A stretch of 64,000 nucleotides of DNA from Pseudomonadota bacterium (GTDB taxonomy: Bacteria; Pseudomonadota; Alphaproteobacteria; Rhizobiales; Hyphomicrobiaceae), in NCBI GenBank assembly GCA_023405815.1, contig JAEXXM010000082.1, forward strand, positions 1-64,000, read 5' to 3'. Each line of letters opens with the position of its first letter. The stretch's first letter is position 1. The translations under genes and the position numbers were made by a program. Of this stretch, positions 28,456-36,717 are shown one piece after another. The notes beneath the pieces were generated by a model. That model saw nothing but the letters and a program-made list of their open reading frames with translations, did no database searches and was not told where the DNA came from.

Positions 28456-28480
28456 GGCTGACGTGTGCAAGGAGGATGGC

Positions 28481-29470
28481 ATGGGGTGCAAGTCTCGCCT
28501 GGGCATGGTGCTCGGGCTCGCGTTTTCTCTTTTTGCCGGAGCATTCGGTGCGGCTTCGGCCAGCCCGCTGAAGATCGCTTATAGCGATTGGCCTGGCTGG
28601 GTGGCGTGGCAGGTCGCCATCGAGAAGGGCTGGTTCAAGGAAGAAGGCGTCGACGTCGCGTTCGAATGGTTCGACTACGTACCGTCGATGGATGCCTTCA
28701 GCGCGGGCAAGGTCGATGCCGTGTGCATGACCAATGGCGACGCGCTGGTGGTCGGCGCAGCAGGCGCCAAGAGCGTCATGATTCTCATCAACGACTACTC
28801 CAACGGCAACGACATGATTGTCGCCAAGCCGGGGATCAAGACGCTCAAGGACCTGGTCGGCAAGAAGGTTGGCCTCGAGGTCGGCTTCGTCGACCACCTT
28901 TTGCTGCTCAATGGCCTCGAGAAGGCGGGCATCAAAGAGTCGGACGTCACGCTCGTCAACACCAAGACGAACGAGACGCCGCAGGTTCTGGCCTCGGGTG
29001 ACGTCGATGCCATCGGCGCGTGGCAGCCGAGCTCGGGTCAGGCGCTCAAGTTGGTACCCGGCTCAGCCGCCATCTACACGTCGGCCGACGAGCCGGGTCT
29101 CATCTACGACGTGCTGGCCGTCAATCCCGCGAGTCTCGCGAGCCGTCGCGCCGACTGGCTGAAAGTGGTGAAGGTGTGGGGCAAGGTCGTCGCCTACATC
29201 AACGACCCGAAGACTGCAGACGACGCGTTGAAGATTCTCGCCGGACGCGTCGGCCTGAAGCCGGAGGAGTACAAGCCGTTCCTGGGCGGCACCAAGCTTC
29301 TGACGCTCGCAGAGGGCGCAAAGGTCTACGAGAAGGGCGATGGGTTCAAGTCGCTCTACGGCTCGACGCAGATCGTCGACAACTTCAACATCAAGTACGA
29401 AGTCTACAAGGAGAAGCAGGACGTCGCCTCCTATATCGATCCGTCGCTGACTGACGAGGCAGCCAAGTAG
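28481..29470 (+). CDS. ABC transporter substrate-binding protein (NMT1/TauA-like)
   Basis: A 329-residue periplasmic binding protein with a signal peptide (hydrophobic 8-25, cleavage near ASAS/PLK). It belongs to the SsuA/TauA/NMT1-like group, seen from LKIAYSDWPGWVAWQVAIEKG and the later GFVDHLLLLNGLEKAGI. The start at 28481 follows AAGGAGG at ideal spacing. It is the first gene after the sigma-54 promoter. Relatives of this transporter type accompany urea/guanidine carboxylase genes in many proteobacteria. Guanidine or a substituted guanidine is the inferred ligand; urea and other small amides are alternatives. Confidence 0.87.
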   Translation: MGCKSRLGMVLGLAFSLFAGAFGAASASPLKIAYSDWPGWVAWQVAIEKGWFKEEGVDVAFEWFDYVPSMDAFSAGKVDAVCMTNGDALVVGAAGAKSVMILINDYSNGNDMIVAKPGIKTLKDLVGKKVGLEVGFVDHLLLLNGLEKAGIKESDVTLVNTKTNETPQVLASGDVDAIGAWQPSSGQALKLVPGSAAIYTSADEPGLIYDVLAVNPASLASRRADWLKVVKVWGKVVAYINDPKTADDALKILAGRVGLKPEEYKPFLGGTKLLTLAEGAKVYEKGDGFKSLYGSTQIVDNFNIKYEVYKEKQDVASYIDPSLTDEAAK

Positions 29471-29510
29471 CAGGCAGGACTGTTCGGTCGGCTCGAGCTC
29501 GAGGGCATCG

Positions 29511-30476
29511 ATGAGACGCGCGAAGTTGTTCATGGTCAGGGGGCCGCTGTCGCCCACGTCGAGGACGCTCTTCGCCGTTCTCTCCTTCGTGCTGCCGATC
29601 GTGGTGTGGTGCGCGGTTAGCTACGTGCCGTGGATATGGCACCCCATGGTCCTCGTATCGGACCCCGGTAGCGTCAGCTACTTCAAGGTCGGCATGCGGG
29701 TGCCGCGCGAAACGTTCGACCGAGAGGTCGAGACCTCAAGACAGAGCGGGGCGGCCGTGCCCATGGGCCGCCCCGCCAATCCGGTCTACCTGCCGGCGCC
29801 GCATCAGGTGCTGGCGGCGTTCTACACCTCATTCACGACGCCGCCGCAGACGCGCGACGGAAAGTGGCTGCACGAGAGCCTCTGGCACAGCGTGCAGATC
29901 ATCTTCTGGGGCTTTGTGATCTCCTCCATGATCGGCGTCCCGCTCGGCATTCTGTGCGGGGCTTACTCGGGGGTCTCGCGCACGACGGAGCCGTTCACCG
30001 AGTTCTTCCGCTATTTGCCGGCTCCGGCGTTCGGCGCGCTCGCCGTGGCGATCCTCGGCATCTACGACGGACCGAAGATCGCCATCATCGTCATCGGCAC
30101 GCTGTTTCAGCAGATCCTCGTGATAGCCAACACGACGCGCACGCTGGACTATCCTCTGGTCGAGGCCGCGATGACCCTTGGGACCAAGCGGCGGCAGATG
30201 CTTTCGCGCGTCGTCATCCCGGCCGTGCTGCCGGCTATCTTTCGCGACCAGCGCATTCTGCTCGGTTGGGCATGGACGTACCTGATCGTGGCCGAGCTCA
30301 TCGGCACCTCATCCGGTATCACGTGGTTCATCACGCAGCAGGCGCGCTACCAGGACTTTTCCAACGTCTATGCCGCGATCATCATCATCGGCATCCTCGG
30401 TTTGACGACAGACCTGGCGCTGGCGTTCGTCGGCAAGCGACTCTTCACCTGGGATCGCACGGGGGAGACGAGGTAG
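29511..30476 (+). CDS. ABC transporter permease
   Basis: A 321-residue inner-membrane permease of the SsuC/TauC type, with about six hydrophobic spans. An N-terminal span (20-40) is followed by a periplasmic stretch that is longer than usual (about 45-115), then the core. The cytoplasmic loop that couples to the ATPase is visible as EAAMTLGTKRRQMLSRVVIP. It pairs with the binding protein upstream and the ATPase that starts three bases after its stop. A GAGG site precedes the ATG at 29511. Confidence 0.87.
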   Translation: MRRAKLFMVRGPLSPTSRTLFAVLSFVLPIVVWCAVSYVPWIWHPMVLVSDPGSVSYFKVGMRVPRETFDREVETSRQSGAAVPMGRPANPVYLPAPHQVLAAFYTSFTTPPQTRDGKWLHESLWHSVQIIFWGFVISSMIGVPLGILCGAYSGVSRTTEPFTEFFRYLPAPAFGALAVAILGIYDGPKIAIIVIGTLFQQILVIANTTRTLDYPLVEAAMTLGTKRRQMLSRVVIPAVLPAIFRDQRILLGWAWTYLIVAELIGTSSGITWFITQQARYQDFSNVYAAIIIIGILGLTTDLALAFVGKRLFTWDRTGETR

Positions 30477-30478
30477 CG

Positions 30479-31402
30479 ATGGACAAGATGGTAACATCGA
30501 CGAGCTATCTCGATCAGTCCGACATCGTGCGGGAGCGTTTTGCGCGGCTGAAGGCGCGAGATGTCATTCTCGAGGTGCGCAACCTCAACAAGGTCTTCAA
30601 CGTGCGCGGGAAGGAGACGACCGCGCTGCGCGACGTGAGCTTCACCACGCATCGGCGCGAGTTTCTATGCGTCATCGGCCCCTCCGGATGCGGGAAGTCT
30701 ACCCTGATCCGCATCCTCGCGGGGCTCGAGGCGCAGACATCTGGCGACGTTCTGCTCGACGGCAAGCCCGTGGTCGGCCCCGGGCGCGACCGGGGCATGG
30801 TGTTCCAGACCTACACGCTCTTCCCGTGGCTGACGGTGAAGAAGAACGTGATGTTCGGGTTGGAAGTGAACAACGCTGGAAAGACGGAAGCCGAGGCGCA
30901 GGCGCTGCAGTGGCTCGACCTCGTCGGCCTTTCGAAGTTCGCCGACAGCTATCCCTACCAGCTTTCGGGCGGCATGAAGCAGCGCGTTGCCATCGTCCGC
31001 GCGCTAGCGAACCAGCCGCGCATCCTGCTGATGGACGAGCCATTTGGTGCTCTCGACGCGCAGACGCGCGCGCGCATGCAGGCGCATCTGCTCGAGATAT
31101 GGCGCAAGATCGACATCACCGTCGTCTTCATCACGCACGATCTCGATGAGGCAATCTTCCTCGCCGACCGCATCTTGGTGCTGAAGCCGCATCCAGGCGA
31201 GGTGATCGAGATGATCGAGGTGCCGGTCCCGCGCCCGCGGCACGAAAGCCAGGTCAACACGGAGGAGTTCTTGGCGACGCGCCGGCGTCTCGACGAGCTC
31301 ATTCATTCGCGTGGCGGCGATCATTCGGACGATGAGGACGATGACGCTGGCCTTCACGCGGCGCTGGCTCGACTGACGGACGTAACGGACAACGTGGAAT
31401 AG
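30479..31402 (+). CDS. ABC transporter ATP-binding protein
   Basis: A 307-residue ATPase of the SsuB/TauB type. Walker A is GPSGCGKST, the signature is LSGGMKQR and Walker B is LLMDEPFGALD, followed by the switch histidine in VVFITHDLDEA. The start ATG is at 30479, two bases after the permease stop. The C-terminal tail after about residue 265 is acidic (DDEDDD) and beyond the normal domain. It powers uptake by the two preceding gene products. Confidence 0.88.
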   Translation: MDKMVTSTSYLDQSDIVRERFARLKARDVILEVRNLNKVFNVRGKETTALRDVSFTTHRREFLCVIGPSGCGKSTLIRILAGLEAQTSGDVLLDGKPVVGPGRDRGMVFQTYTLFPWLTVKKNVMFGLEVNNAGKTEAEAQALQWLDLVGLSKFADSYPYQLSGGMKQRVAIVRALANQPRILLMDEPFGALDAQTRARMQAHLLEIWRKIDITVVFITHDLDEAIFLADRILVLKPHPGEVIEMIEVPVPRPRHESQVNTEEFLATRRRLDELIHSRGGDHSDDEDDDAGLHAALARLTDVTDNVE

Positions 31403-31412
31403 GGTTTTGCCG

Positions 31413-32177
31413 ATGCTTTGGTCCGAGCGGACATGGGCAGAGTTCGATTCCGACCTTGCGGGGGCGCGAGGGTGCGCGATCCTACCTGTCGGCGCGACGG
31501 AACAGCATGGACCGCATCTCGGCACTGGAATGGATTTCGTTCTCGCCGATCGGCTGTGCGCGGCGGTGTCCGAGCGAACAAGAGTGCCGATGCTACCGAC
31601 GCTACCCTATGGATGCTCGCTTGGGCATAGCCGCCGCTGGCCCGGGACGATCGCGTTGCAGCCGACGACGCTCATCAACGTAGTCAAGGAGATCGGGGAC
31701 TGGGCCTATCACAGCGGCGTGCGTCGGCTGTTCATCGTCAACACGCATGTGACAAACTTTGCCCCGCTGCGCTGCGCGCTCGAAATGCTGCGGGCCGACC
31801 ACGACGACATGATGGTCGCGGTGCTGAATTCGGCGCACCTGAGCCCTCGAGTGCGGGAAGCGCATTTTGCTGACGGCGATGACTGGCATGCGAACGCAGC
31901 CGAGACGTCTCTGGTGCTCGCGGTCGCGCCGGAAATCGTGAGGCCGGAGCTGATCGGCGCGGCAGATGACCCGGATCGAACCGAAGGACTGGTGTTCTCC
32001 CATCCGGTCAATCGCACGAGCCTCAACGGCGTCACGGGCACGCCGAGCAGCGGCAGCATCGAGCAGGGCAAAGAGTTGTTCGCGTGGATGGTCGAGGACC
32101 TCAGCGCAATCGTCGAACGCGGGATGAGCGAGGAGCCGCCACTCGGCTACTCCTATTTCTCCAGAGCTACAGTGTAG
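31413..32177 (+). CDS. Creatininase-family amidohydrolase
   Basis: A 254-residue enzyme of the creatininase fold, a metal-dependent group that opens cyclic amides such as creatinine or hydrolyses formamide-like bonds. The metal residues E30 and H32 (ATEQHGPHL) and D41 (GTGMDFVLAD) are present, and later H and E in NTHVTNF and DWHANAAETS. The start at 31413 is taken rather than TTG at 31407. It sits between the transporter and glnT. Creatinine contains a guanidino group, so the enzyme may feed a guanidine substrate into the pathway, but other amides are as likely. Confidence 0.75.
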   Translation: MLWSERTWAEFDSDLAGARGCAILPVGATEQHGPHLGTGMDFVLADRLCAAVSERTRVPMLPTLPYGCSLGHSRRWPGTIALQPTTLINVVKEIGDWAYHSGVRRLFIVNTHVTNFAPLRCALEMLRADHDDMMVAVLNSAHLSPRVREAHFADGDDWHANAAETSLVLAVAPEIVRPELIGAADDPDRTEGLVFSHPVNRTSLNGVTGTPSSGSIEQGKELFAWMVEDLSAIVERGMSEEPPLGYSYFSRATV

Positions 32178-32204
32178 GCAAGCACGGATGTGAATGAGGG
32201 AAGC

Positions 32205-33566
32205 ATGACGGCGACAGGGCATATCGAGCAGCTACAGAAGATTCTCGAGGCGAAGGGCATCAAGTACTGCATCGGCGCGTATGTCGACATTCACGGCGTG
32301 CCGAAGGGCAAGGTCGTACCCATCGATCACCTGGGACACATGGCGCATGGATCGGAGCGCTATACTGGCTACGCGCTCGATGGCCTTGGGCAGGCACCGC
32401 ACGACGACGAGATCACGTCGATCCCCGATCTCAACCACATCATCCAGCTTCCTTGGGAGCCGAAGGTCGCTTGGATGCCGGCCGACAACGCGTTCCAGGG
32501 GAAGCCGTATCCGCTCAACACGCGCGTTGCGTTGAAGAATGTTATGGCGGAAGCTGCCAAGCTCGGCTTCGGCTTCAATCTCGGTGTCGAGTGCGAGATA
32601 TTCGTCCTAAAAAAGAATGCCGACGGGTCGCTGTCGATCCCCAACCCCGACGATAAGCTCATCAAGCCGTGCTACGACGTTGCAGGGTTCCTCGACAACT
32701 TCACCTGGCTCGACCAGATGGCGTCAGCCATCAAGAACCTCGGCTGGGATCTCTATTCATTTGATCACGAGGACGCCAACGGCCAGTACGAGTTCGACTT
32801 CGCCTATTCGGACGCACTGACGACCTGCGACCGGGTGACGTTCTTCCGCTTCATGGCCAAGCACTACGCCAAGGAGCAGGGCCTCATCGCGACGATGATG
32901 CCGAAGCCGTTCGCCAACCGAACGGGAACGGGCGCGCACTTCAACATGTCGCTGTCAGATCTCAAGACGGGCAAGAACGCGTTCGCATGCGACCCCAAGG
33001 ACGATCCGCGCGGGCTCGGCCTCACGGAAACCGGCTACCACTTCATCGGCGGCATCCTGAAGCATGGTCGCGCCCTGTGCGCGGCCTTCGCGCCGACGGT
33101 CAACAGCTACAAGCGTCTCGTGCGCCAGGGCGGAATGGCCTATTTCTCGTGGGCGCCGGTGTTCAACTCGTATGGATCAAACAACCGTACCAACTCGGTG
33201 CGCGTGCCGGCCGGTGGCGGCCGGTGCGAGTCGCGCAACGCGGATGGGGCGGTCAACCCGTATCTCGCCGCGACGCTCGCACTGGCGGCGGGCCTCGATG
33301 GCGTGCGCAACAAGATCGATCCCGGTCAACCTAACGAGGACAACCTCTACGCAATTTCGGAAGAAGAGCGGCGTGCTCGCGGGATTGAGTTCCTGCCGCA
33401 GACGCTGCAAGAGGCGGTAGAGGCGTTTGCGGCCGACCCGCTGGTCGAAGAGACGCTCGGCAAAGAATTGCGCGACGAATTCATCCTCTACAAGCGCAAC
33501 GAATGGGAGGCCTATCACCTTGCGATCAGCCCGTGGGAAATCGAGCGCTACACGCACCTCTTCTGA
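32205..33566 (+). CDS. glnT: Type III-like glutamine synthetase (GlnT)
   Basis: A 453-residue glutamine synthetase-fold ligase of the GlnT type known from rhizobia. Visible are GVECEIFVLKK, the substrate region KPFANRTGTGAHFNMSL and NRTNSVRVPAGGGRCESRNADG in the catalytic core. It makes glutamine from ammonia, or gamma-glutamylamides from amines. The start at 32205 (MTATGH) follows GAGGGA. Inside an operon whose end products are ammonia and CO2 it would capture nitrogen. A gamma-glutamyl-amide ligase acting on a released amine is an alternative. Confidence 0.85.
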   Translation: MTATGHIEQLQKILEAKGIKYCIGAYVDIHGVPKGKVVPIDHLGHMAHGSERYTGYALDGLGQAPHDDEITSIPDLNHIIQLPWEPKVAWMPADNAFQGKPYPLNTRVALKNVMAEAAKLGFGFNLGVECEIFVLKKNADGSLSIPNPDDKLIKPCYDVAGFLDNFTWLDQMASAIKNLGWDLYSFDHEDANGQYEFDFAYSDALTTCDRVTFFRFMAKHYAKEQGLIATMMPKPFANRTGTGAHFNMSLSDLKTGKNAFACDPKDDPRGLGLTETGYHFIGGILKHGRALCAAFAPTVNSYKRLVRQGGMAYFSWAPVFNSYGSNNRTNSVRVPAGGGRCESRNADGAVNPYLAATLALAAGLDGVRNKIDPGQPNEDNLYAISEEERRARGIEFLPQTLQEAVEAFAADPLVEETLGKELRDEFILYKRNEWEAYHLAISPWEIERYTHLF

Positions 33567-33582
33567 GGTGCGGGAGAGGAAG

Positions 33583-34056
33583 ATGCTCAACACCGCTCAA
33601 CCAGAGTCGCGCCTTGTCAGCCGGATCAGCATCTCGCTGCCCGAGAAGCTGCTGACCGAGCTCGATTCGATGGTTGGGGATCGCGGCTTCCAGAGCCGAT
33701 CGCAGGCGATCAACGACATGCTGCACAAGTCGTTGATCGAGCACAGGCGCGAGCACGGGGACGACATCATGGTCGGCACCATAACGCTCTACTACAAGAA
33801 TGCCGTGCCGGGGCTGCAGAAGAAGATCGCACAACTGCAGTCCGAGCATATCGACGAGGTCATCAGCTCGCTGCACATCCACCTCGCCAACAACGAGACG
33901 ATGGAGGTCATTCTCGTTCAGGGGCCGGCGCGGAAGCTGCAAGACATCGCCGACGAGATGATCACGCGGCGTGGCGTGATCTCGGGGAAGATGCAGCTCA
34001 TCGCGGCGCTCATTCCGCAGCTGCATCCGTTTCCAGAGCCACACAAGAAGGTATAG
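33583..34056 (+). CDS. NikR-like ribbon-helix-helix regulator with altered metal site
   Basis: A 157-residue protein with an N-terminal ribbon-helix-helix (residues about 13-55) and a C-terminal ACT-like NikR domain. The DNA-reading strand carries R14, S16 and S18, equivalent by eye to R3, T5 and T7 of E. coli NikR. In the metal site H98 and H100 (LHIHL) match H87 and H89, but the positions of H76 and C95 are S87 and T106. Nickel binding in the usual square-planar way is therefore unlikely; the effector may be different. The start at 33583 follows GAGG. It is inside the operon and a NikR-like operator sits over the operon promoter, so autoregulation is expected. Confidence 0.8.
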   Translation: MLNTAQPESRLVSRISISLPEKLLTELDSMVGDRGFQSRSQAINDMLHKSLIEHRREHGDDIMVGTITLYYKNAVPGLQKKIAQLQSEHIDEVISSLHIHLANNETMEVILVQGPARKLQDIADEMITRRGVISGKMQLIAALIPQLHPFPEPHKKV

Positions 34057-34066
34057 GTGCGATCCG

Positions 34067-34888
34067 ATGCTCGCCCTGTCGGAGATGCAAGGTCTGTGGA
34101 GCCGGTCGCTGCTCGTGGGAGCCGACGGAAAGCGGGACACGACGACTCTCGTCTGGTGGTTGCAGGGGCCGACGCTGTTCGCTGATCTGCGGCAGCCGGC
34201 TGACCGGCCGAGCTTTGGCGGCGTGCGACACCTCGGCGACCTCACGGGCGAGCAGCTCGCGTGGCTCGCCGAGCAGGAAGGCTTTGCCGGACGTCTGGAG
34301 AAAGACGGCGAATATTTCGTCTGGCGGCGCTTGCTCGACTTCCAGCCGCCGTCTCCGACGCCGGATAGCGGGAGGCTTTGGCTCGAAGGCGAGACGATGA
34401 TCGAGGAGGGCCGATATTCGCCCTACATCGAGCATTGGCACCGCGATGATGAAGTAACCTCGCCGAGCGCAGCAGCGCGGCTACGGGATTCGATCAGCGG
34501 CGCCGAAGGGTTCCTGGTGCGCGTCGGGACGACCTTCATGTACGCGCGCGGCGGCTCGAGCGGCAGCCGTCCGGCAGGTACGCGGCTGAGCGAGGGTCTT
34601 GACAAGGCGGCATCGCTCGAGGCGGCACGAGAACTCGTCGATTGCGAGATTTCAATCGGCTCTGTGGAGGGCGGCGCTTGGACCATCGCCCGCTCGAGCT
34701 TGCCGTACCGCGAGGGGGAGAATCTCGATCCGCATTTCGGCCCGGCAGAGGACGGCTGCACGACAGCGGACGTCGCCGCCGACGGCAGCGCGATGCGCCG
34801 GACCTGGCGGGTCATGGAGTTGGAGGGCGAAGGGGCTGCGCTCGGCGATATTGCCGCGTTCGAGGCCGAGTTCGCCACGCACGGCTGA
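34067..34888 (+). CDS. HRI1-like protein of unknown function
   Basis: A 273-residue protein without signal peptide or membrane span. It resembles the HRI1 family (PF16815 type; LWL-QG-TLF-DLR-P pattern at WWLQGPTLFADLRQP, near 30-45), built of two related beta-barrel halves. I see no catalytic motif. Its place between the regulator gene and the oxygenase, ten bases after the regulator stop, links it to the guanidine operon. The family match is from memory of the pattern, so the confidence concerns the gene more than the name. Confidence 0.7.
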   Translation: MLALSEMQGLWSRSLLVGADGKRDTTTLVWWLQGPTLFADLRQPADRPSFGGVRHLGDLTGEQLAWLAEQEGFAGRLEKDGEYFVWRRLLDFQPPSPTPDSGRLWLEGETMIEEGRYSPYIEHWHRDDEVTSPSAAARLRDSISGAEGFLVRVGTTFMYARGGSSGSRPAGTRLSEGLDKAASLEAARELVDCEISIGSVEGGAWTIARSSLPYREGENLDPHFGPAEDGCTTADVAADGSAMRRTWRVMELEGEGAALGDIAAFEAEFATHG

Positions 34889-34907
34889 GCAATCAACGAG
34901 GTCACCG

Positions 34908-35951
34908 ATGCAGAGCTCAACTCGCGATTTCACGAATATTCCGGTCATCGATATTTCGCCCCTCAATGGCGCGGATGCGGCCGCGCAGACCCTCGTTGCG
35001 GAGGAGCTGGGCAGGGCGGCGCGAGACGTCGGCTTCCTCTACGTTACCGGCACGGGGATCGAAGAAAAGCTGTTCGACGATCTCCTTGACGCGACCAAGC
35101 GATTCTTTGCGCTTCCGTTCGAGAAGAAGATGGAGGTTTACATCGGTCGCTCTCGCAATCACCGCGGCTATGTTCCGGAGGGCGAGGAGGTCTTCTACGG
35201 CGGCACGAAGGACAAGAAGGAGGCCTTCGACATGTCGATCGACCTGCCCGCCGACGATCCCGACTACGTCGCGGGCAAGCCGATGCTGGGACCGAACCAG
35301 TGGCCGGAGCTGCCGGGCTTCAAAGAAGCGGCAAACGCCTATTACACGGCTGTCTTCGGCTTGGGAAAGACGCTGATCCGCGGCTTCGCGATGGCGCTCG
35401 GGGAGGAGCCGGACTACTTCGACCGCTACATTACCAAGCCTCCGAGCCAGCTACGGCTCATCCACTATCCGTTCAATCCAGATGCCAAGGACGCCATGGG
35501 TATCGGCGCGCACACGGACTACGAGTGCTTCACGCTGCTGCGCGCGACCTCGGCCGGACTCGAGGTCCTCAACGGCGCGGGTGAGTGGATCGAAGCGCCG
35601 CCCAAGCCGGGTGCCTATGTCGTCAATGTCGGCGACATGCTCGAGCTTTGGACGAACGGGCAGTTCGTGGCGACGAGCCACCGCGTGCGCAAGGTCAAGG
35701 AGGAGCGGTACTCGTTCCCGCTGTTCTTCACCGTCGACTACGACACCGTGGTGTCACCCATGTCGCGCTTCGTGACGAGCGAGGCGCCGGCGCGTCCGAG
35801 CGTGAAGTCCGGCGAGCATCTCTATGCGCAGACGCTGCAAAGCTTCACCTACCAGAAGGAGCGGCTCGCGCGCGGAGAGGTGAAGCTCCCGGAGCAGGCG
35901 GCGCCTCTCTCCTCATTCGGGCAAGAGGCTCTGCAGCGACCGATCCTTTGA
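34908..35951 (+). CDS. 2-oxoglutarate/Fe(II) oxygenase, isopenicillin-N-synthase type
   Basis: A 347-residue dioxygenase of the DIOX_N/2OG-FeII family. The iron ligands are H202 and D204 (GAHTDYE) and H258 (ATSHRV); the 2-oxoglutarate arginine is R267 in RYSF. These enzymes hydroxylate or cleave small substrates using 2-oxoglutarate and O2. Related members (ethylene-forming enzyme, plant homoarginine hydroxylase) release guanidine from arginine-like compounds. In this operon it may therefore generate guanidine from a substituted guanidine. That role is inference. GAGG precedes the start. Confidence 0.85.
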   Translation: MQSSTRDFTNIPVIDISPLNGADAAAQTLVAEELGRAARDVGFLYVTGTGIEEKLFDDLLDATKRFFALPFEKKMEVYIGRSRNHRGYVPEGEEVFYGGTKDKKEAFDMSIDLPADDPDYVAGKPMLGPNQWPELPGFKEAANAYYTAVFGLGKTLIRGFAMALGEEPDYFDRYITKPPSQLRLIHYPFNPDAKDAMGIGAHTDYECFTLLRATSAGLEVLNGAGEWIEAPPKPGAYVVNVGDMLELWTNGQFVATSHRVRKVKEERYSFPLFFTVDYDTVVSPMSRFVTSEAPARPSVKSGEHLYAQTLQSFTYQKERLARGEVKLPEQAAPLSSFGQEALQRPIL

Positions 35952-35974
35952 CTCAGGCAATAACAGAAACGGGG

Positions 35975-36703
35975 ATGGAAATGACGGAACCCGTCTACAG
36001 AGACACACTGCCCGGCGGCAAGCACTGGTCGCTGCTCATGCGGCGTGGGACAACGCTTACGCTGATCGACGAGGAAGGCGGCGCCAACGTTGGCATGCTC
36101 TTCTACAACCCGACGCAACTGCTCGAGCGCTACAACGCGCCGGACACGCTCAAGTGCCAGCATACGTTCAAGCTGACCAAGGGGCACTGTCTCTACTCGG
36201 ACATGGGGCGCATCTTCTGCTCGATCGTCGAGGATACGCACGGCTGGCATGATACCGTTTGCGGCTGCTCGACTAAGGTGCTCGTTGCCAAGCGTTGGGG
36301 CGGAGCGAGCTATCAGGCGGCTCGAAACGACTGGCAGCAGAACGGACACGACAGCCTGCTCGTCGAAGCTGCCAAGTATGGTCTCGGCCGGCGCGACCTC
36401 GCGGCGAACGTCAACTGGTTCAGCAAGGTCGTCGTCGCCGACGACGGCAGCATGACTCTCGATAAGAGTGCGGCTCGCGCCGGCGCGAAAGTCATCCTTC
36501 GCTTCGAGATGGATACGTTGGTGCTGCTGCACACCTGCCCGCATCCGTTCGACCCATCGTCGGAATATCCGCGCAAGCCTGTGACCTATGAGATCGGCGT
36601 GGCCGCGCCCGTTGGCGCCGACGACTTCTGCCTCAACTCGGCACCCGAGAACCGGCGCGGATTCGAGAACAACCGCATATTCCACGCCGGCTGCTGCTCG
36701 TGA
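35975..36703 (+). CDS. Carboxyguanidine deiminase subunit (urea carboxylase-associated, DUF1989)
   Basis: A 242-residue protein of the DUF1989 family, one of the two urea amidolyase-associated proteins now known as subunits of carboxyguanidine deiminase. The motif GWHDTVCGCSTKVL with its paired cysteines and ENRRGFENNRIFHAG near the end are visible. Together with the next gene product it would convert carboxyguanidine to allophanate and ammonia. The start is given as 35975, with ATG 35981 equally possible. It follows the oxygenase gene by 23 bases. Which of the two family numbers it bears was not decided. Confidence 0.85.
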   Translation: MEMTEPVYRDTLPGGKHWSLLMRRGTTLTLIDEEGGANVGMLFYNPTQLLERYNAPDTLKCQHTFKLTKGHCLYSDMGRIFCSIVEDTHGWHDTVCGCSTKVLVAKRWGGASYQAARNDWQQNGHDSLLVEAAKYGLGRRDLAANVNWFSKVVVADDGSMTLDKSAARAGAKVILRFEMDTLVLLHTCPHPFDPSSEYPRKPVTYEIGVAAPVGADDFCLNSAPENRRGFENNRIFHAGCCS

Positions 36704-36717
36704 AAGGGATTGCGACA

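Noticed and set aside
28273..28480. Possible guanidine riboswitch (ykkC classes I to III) in the operon leader
   Set aside because: I looked for the conserved ykkC core and for hairpin loops with ACGR; none was found in a convincing structure. The leader instead has a sigma-54 promoter and an inverted repeat. A covariance-model search would settle it.
29864..31402. 512-residue frame as one long ABC ATPase
   Set aside because: The first 205 residues overlap the permease in another frame; the true ATPase starts at 30479.
35585..36703. Longer version (372 residues) of the first DUF1989 protein
   Set aside because: The N-terminal extension overlaps the oxygenase gene and lacks similarity; ATG at 35975 or 35981 fits the family.
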